A stretch of 5,335 nt of DNA, from assembly GCA_937904375.1 (NCBI GenBank), contig CALDIG010000305.1, positions 1 through 5,335 on the forward strand. The letters are read 5' to 3'. How positions within the stretch are numbered: the first letter of the stretch is position 1; each line of letters starts with the position of its first letter. The DNA is from an uncultured Prevotellaceae bacterium. Its GTDB lineage: Bacteria > Bacteroidota > Bacteroidia > Bacteroidales > Muribaculaceae. Shown here in pieces: positions 5,283-5,335 of this stretch. Under the pieces are notes generated by a model. It did not search any database. It was not told the origin of the DNA and was given only the letters and a program-made list of their open reading frames with translations. The position numbers were made by a program, and so were the translations under genes.

Positions 5283-5335
5283 GTGTACGACGGGCATGTT
5301 ATACATCTGTGGTGAAAGTCCACTCGGGGCGTAGT
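5283..5335 (+). mobile_element. Putative group II intron, 5' end (truncated by window edge)
   Basis: The plus-strand sequence starts GTGTACGACGGGCATG and contains TGGTGAAAGTCCACTCGGG. A GUGYG-like start followed by a 'GGUGAAAGUCC' stretch is typical of the 5' part of domain I in bacterial group II introns; the first five bases match GUGYG at four positions. The sequence begins exactly where the second promoter repeat breaks off, consistent with an insertion boundary. The intron-encoded reverse transcriptase/maturase and the 3' end would lie beyond the window. The call rests on about 50 nt. Confidence 0.6.

Overview
The window looks like a Bacteroidales chromosome, probably a gut or oral member of the Prevotellaceae or Muribaculaceae. 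The evidence is a TonB-dependent receptor paired with a surface lipoprotein, a Bacteroidetes-type promoter (TTTTG, 19 nt, TATCTTTG), A/T-rich translation starts without clear Shine-Dalgarno sites, and a lipoprotein whose Cys is followed by an acidic export signal. The genus is inferred, not shown.

Nearly everything is one minus-strand transcription unit for vitamin B12 (cobalamin) capture, read from right to left. It starts with a promoter at about 5142-5173 and a cobalamin riboswitch at about 4956-5137. A leader of about 160 nt follows, with purine-rich and 14-nt repeats. Next come a BtuB-like outer-membrane TonB-dependent transporter (2723-4792, GTG start) and, 3 nt later, a BtuG-like seven-bladed-propeller surface lipoprotein (1535-2719). 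After 16 nt comes a secreted protein of unknown function with a C-terminal dockerin-type calcium-binding repeat pair (343-1518). Finally, after an 83-nt A/T-rich gap containing a 12-bp inverted repeat, a second exported protein starts at 259 and runs off the left edge (possibly DUF4465-like).

Likely working model: BtuG captures corrinoid at the surface and hands it to BtuB, which imports it with TonB energy. High cobalamin shuts the unit down through the riboswitch. The last two genes are candidate extracellular accessories. That role is inferred only from co-transcription and export signals.

Right of the promoter, a 53-bp promoter-bearing sequence occurs twice (5148-5200 and 5230-5282; 48 of 53 identical). 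The second copy stops exactly where a plus-strand sequence begins (5283-5335) that looks like the 5' end of a group II intron, cut by the window edge. No tRNA, rRNA or CRISPR array was seen.
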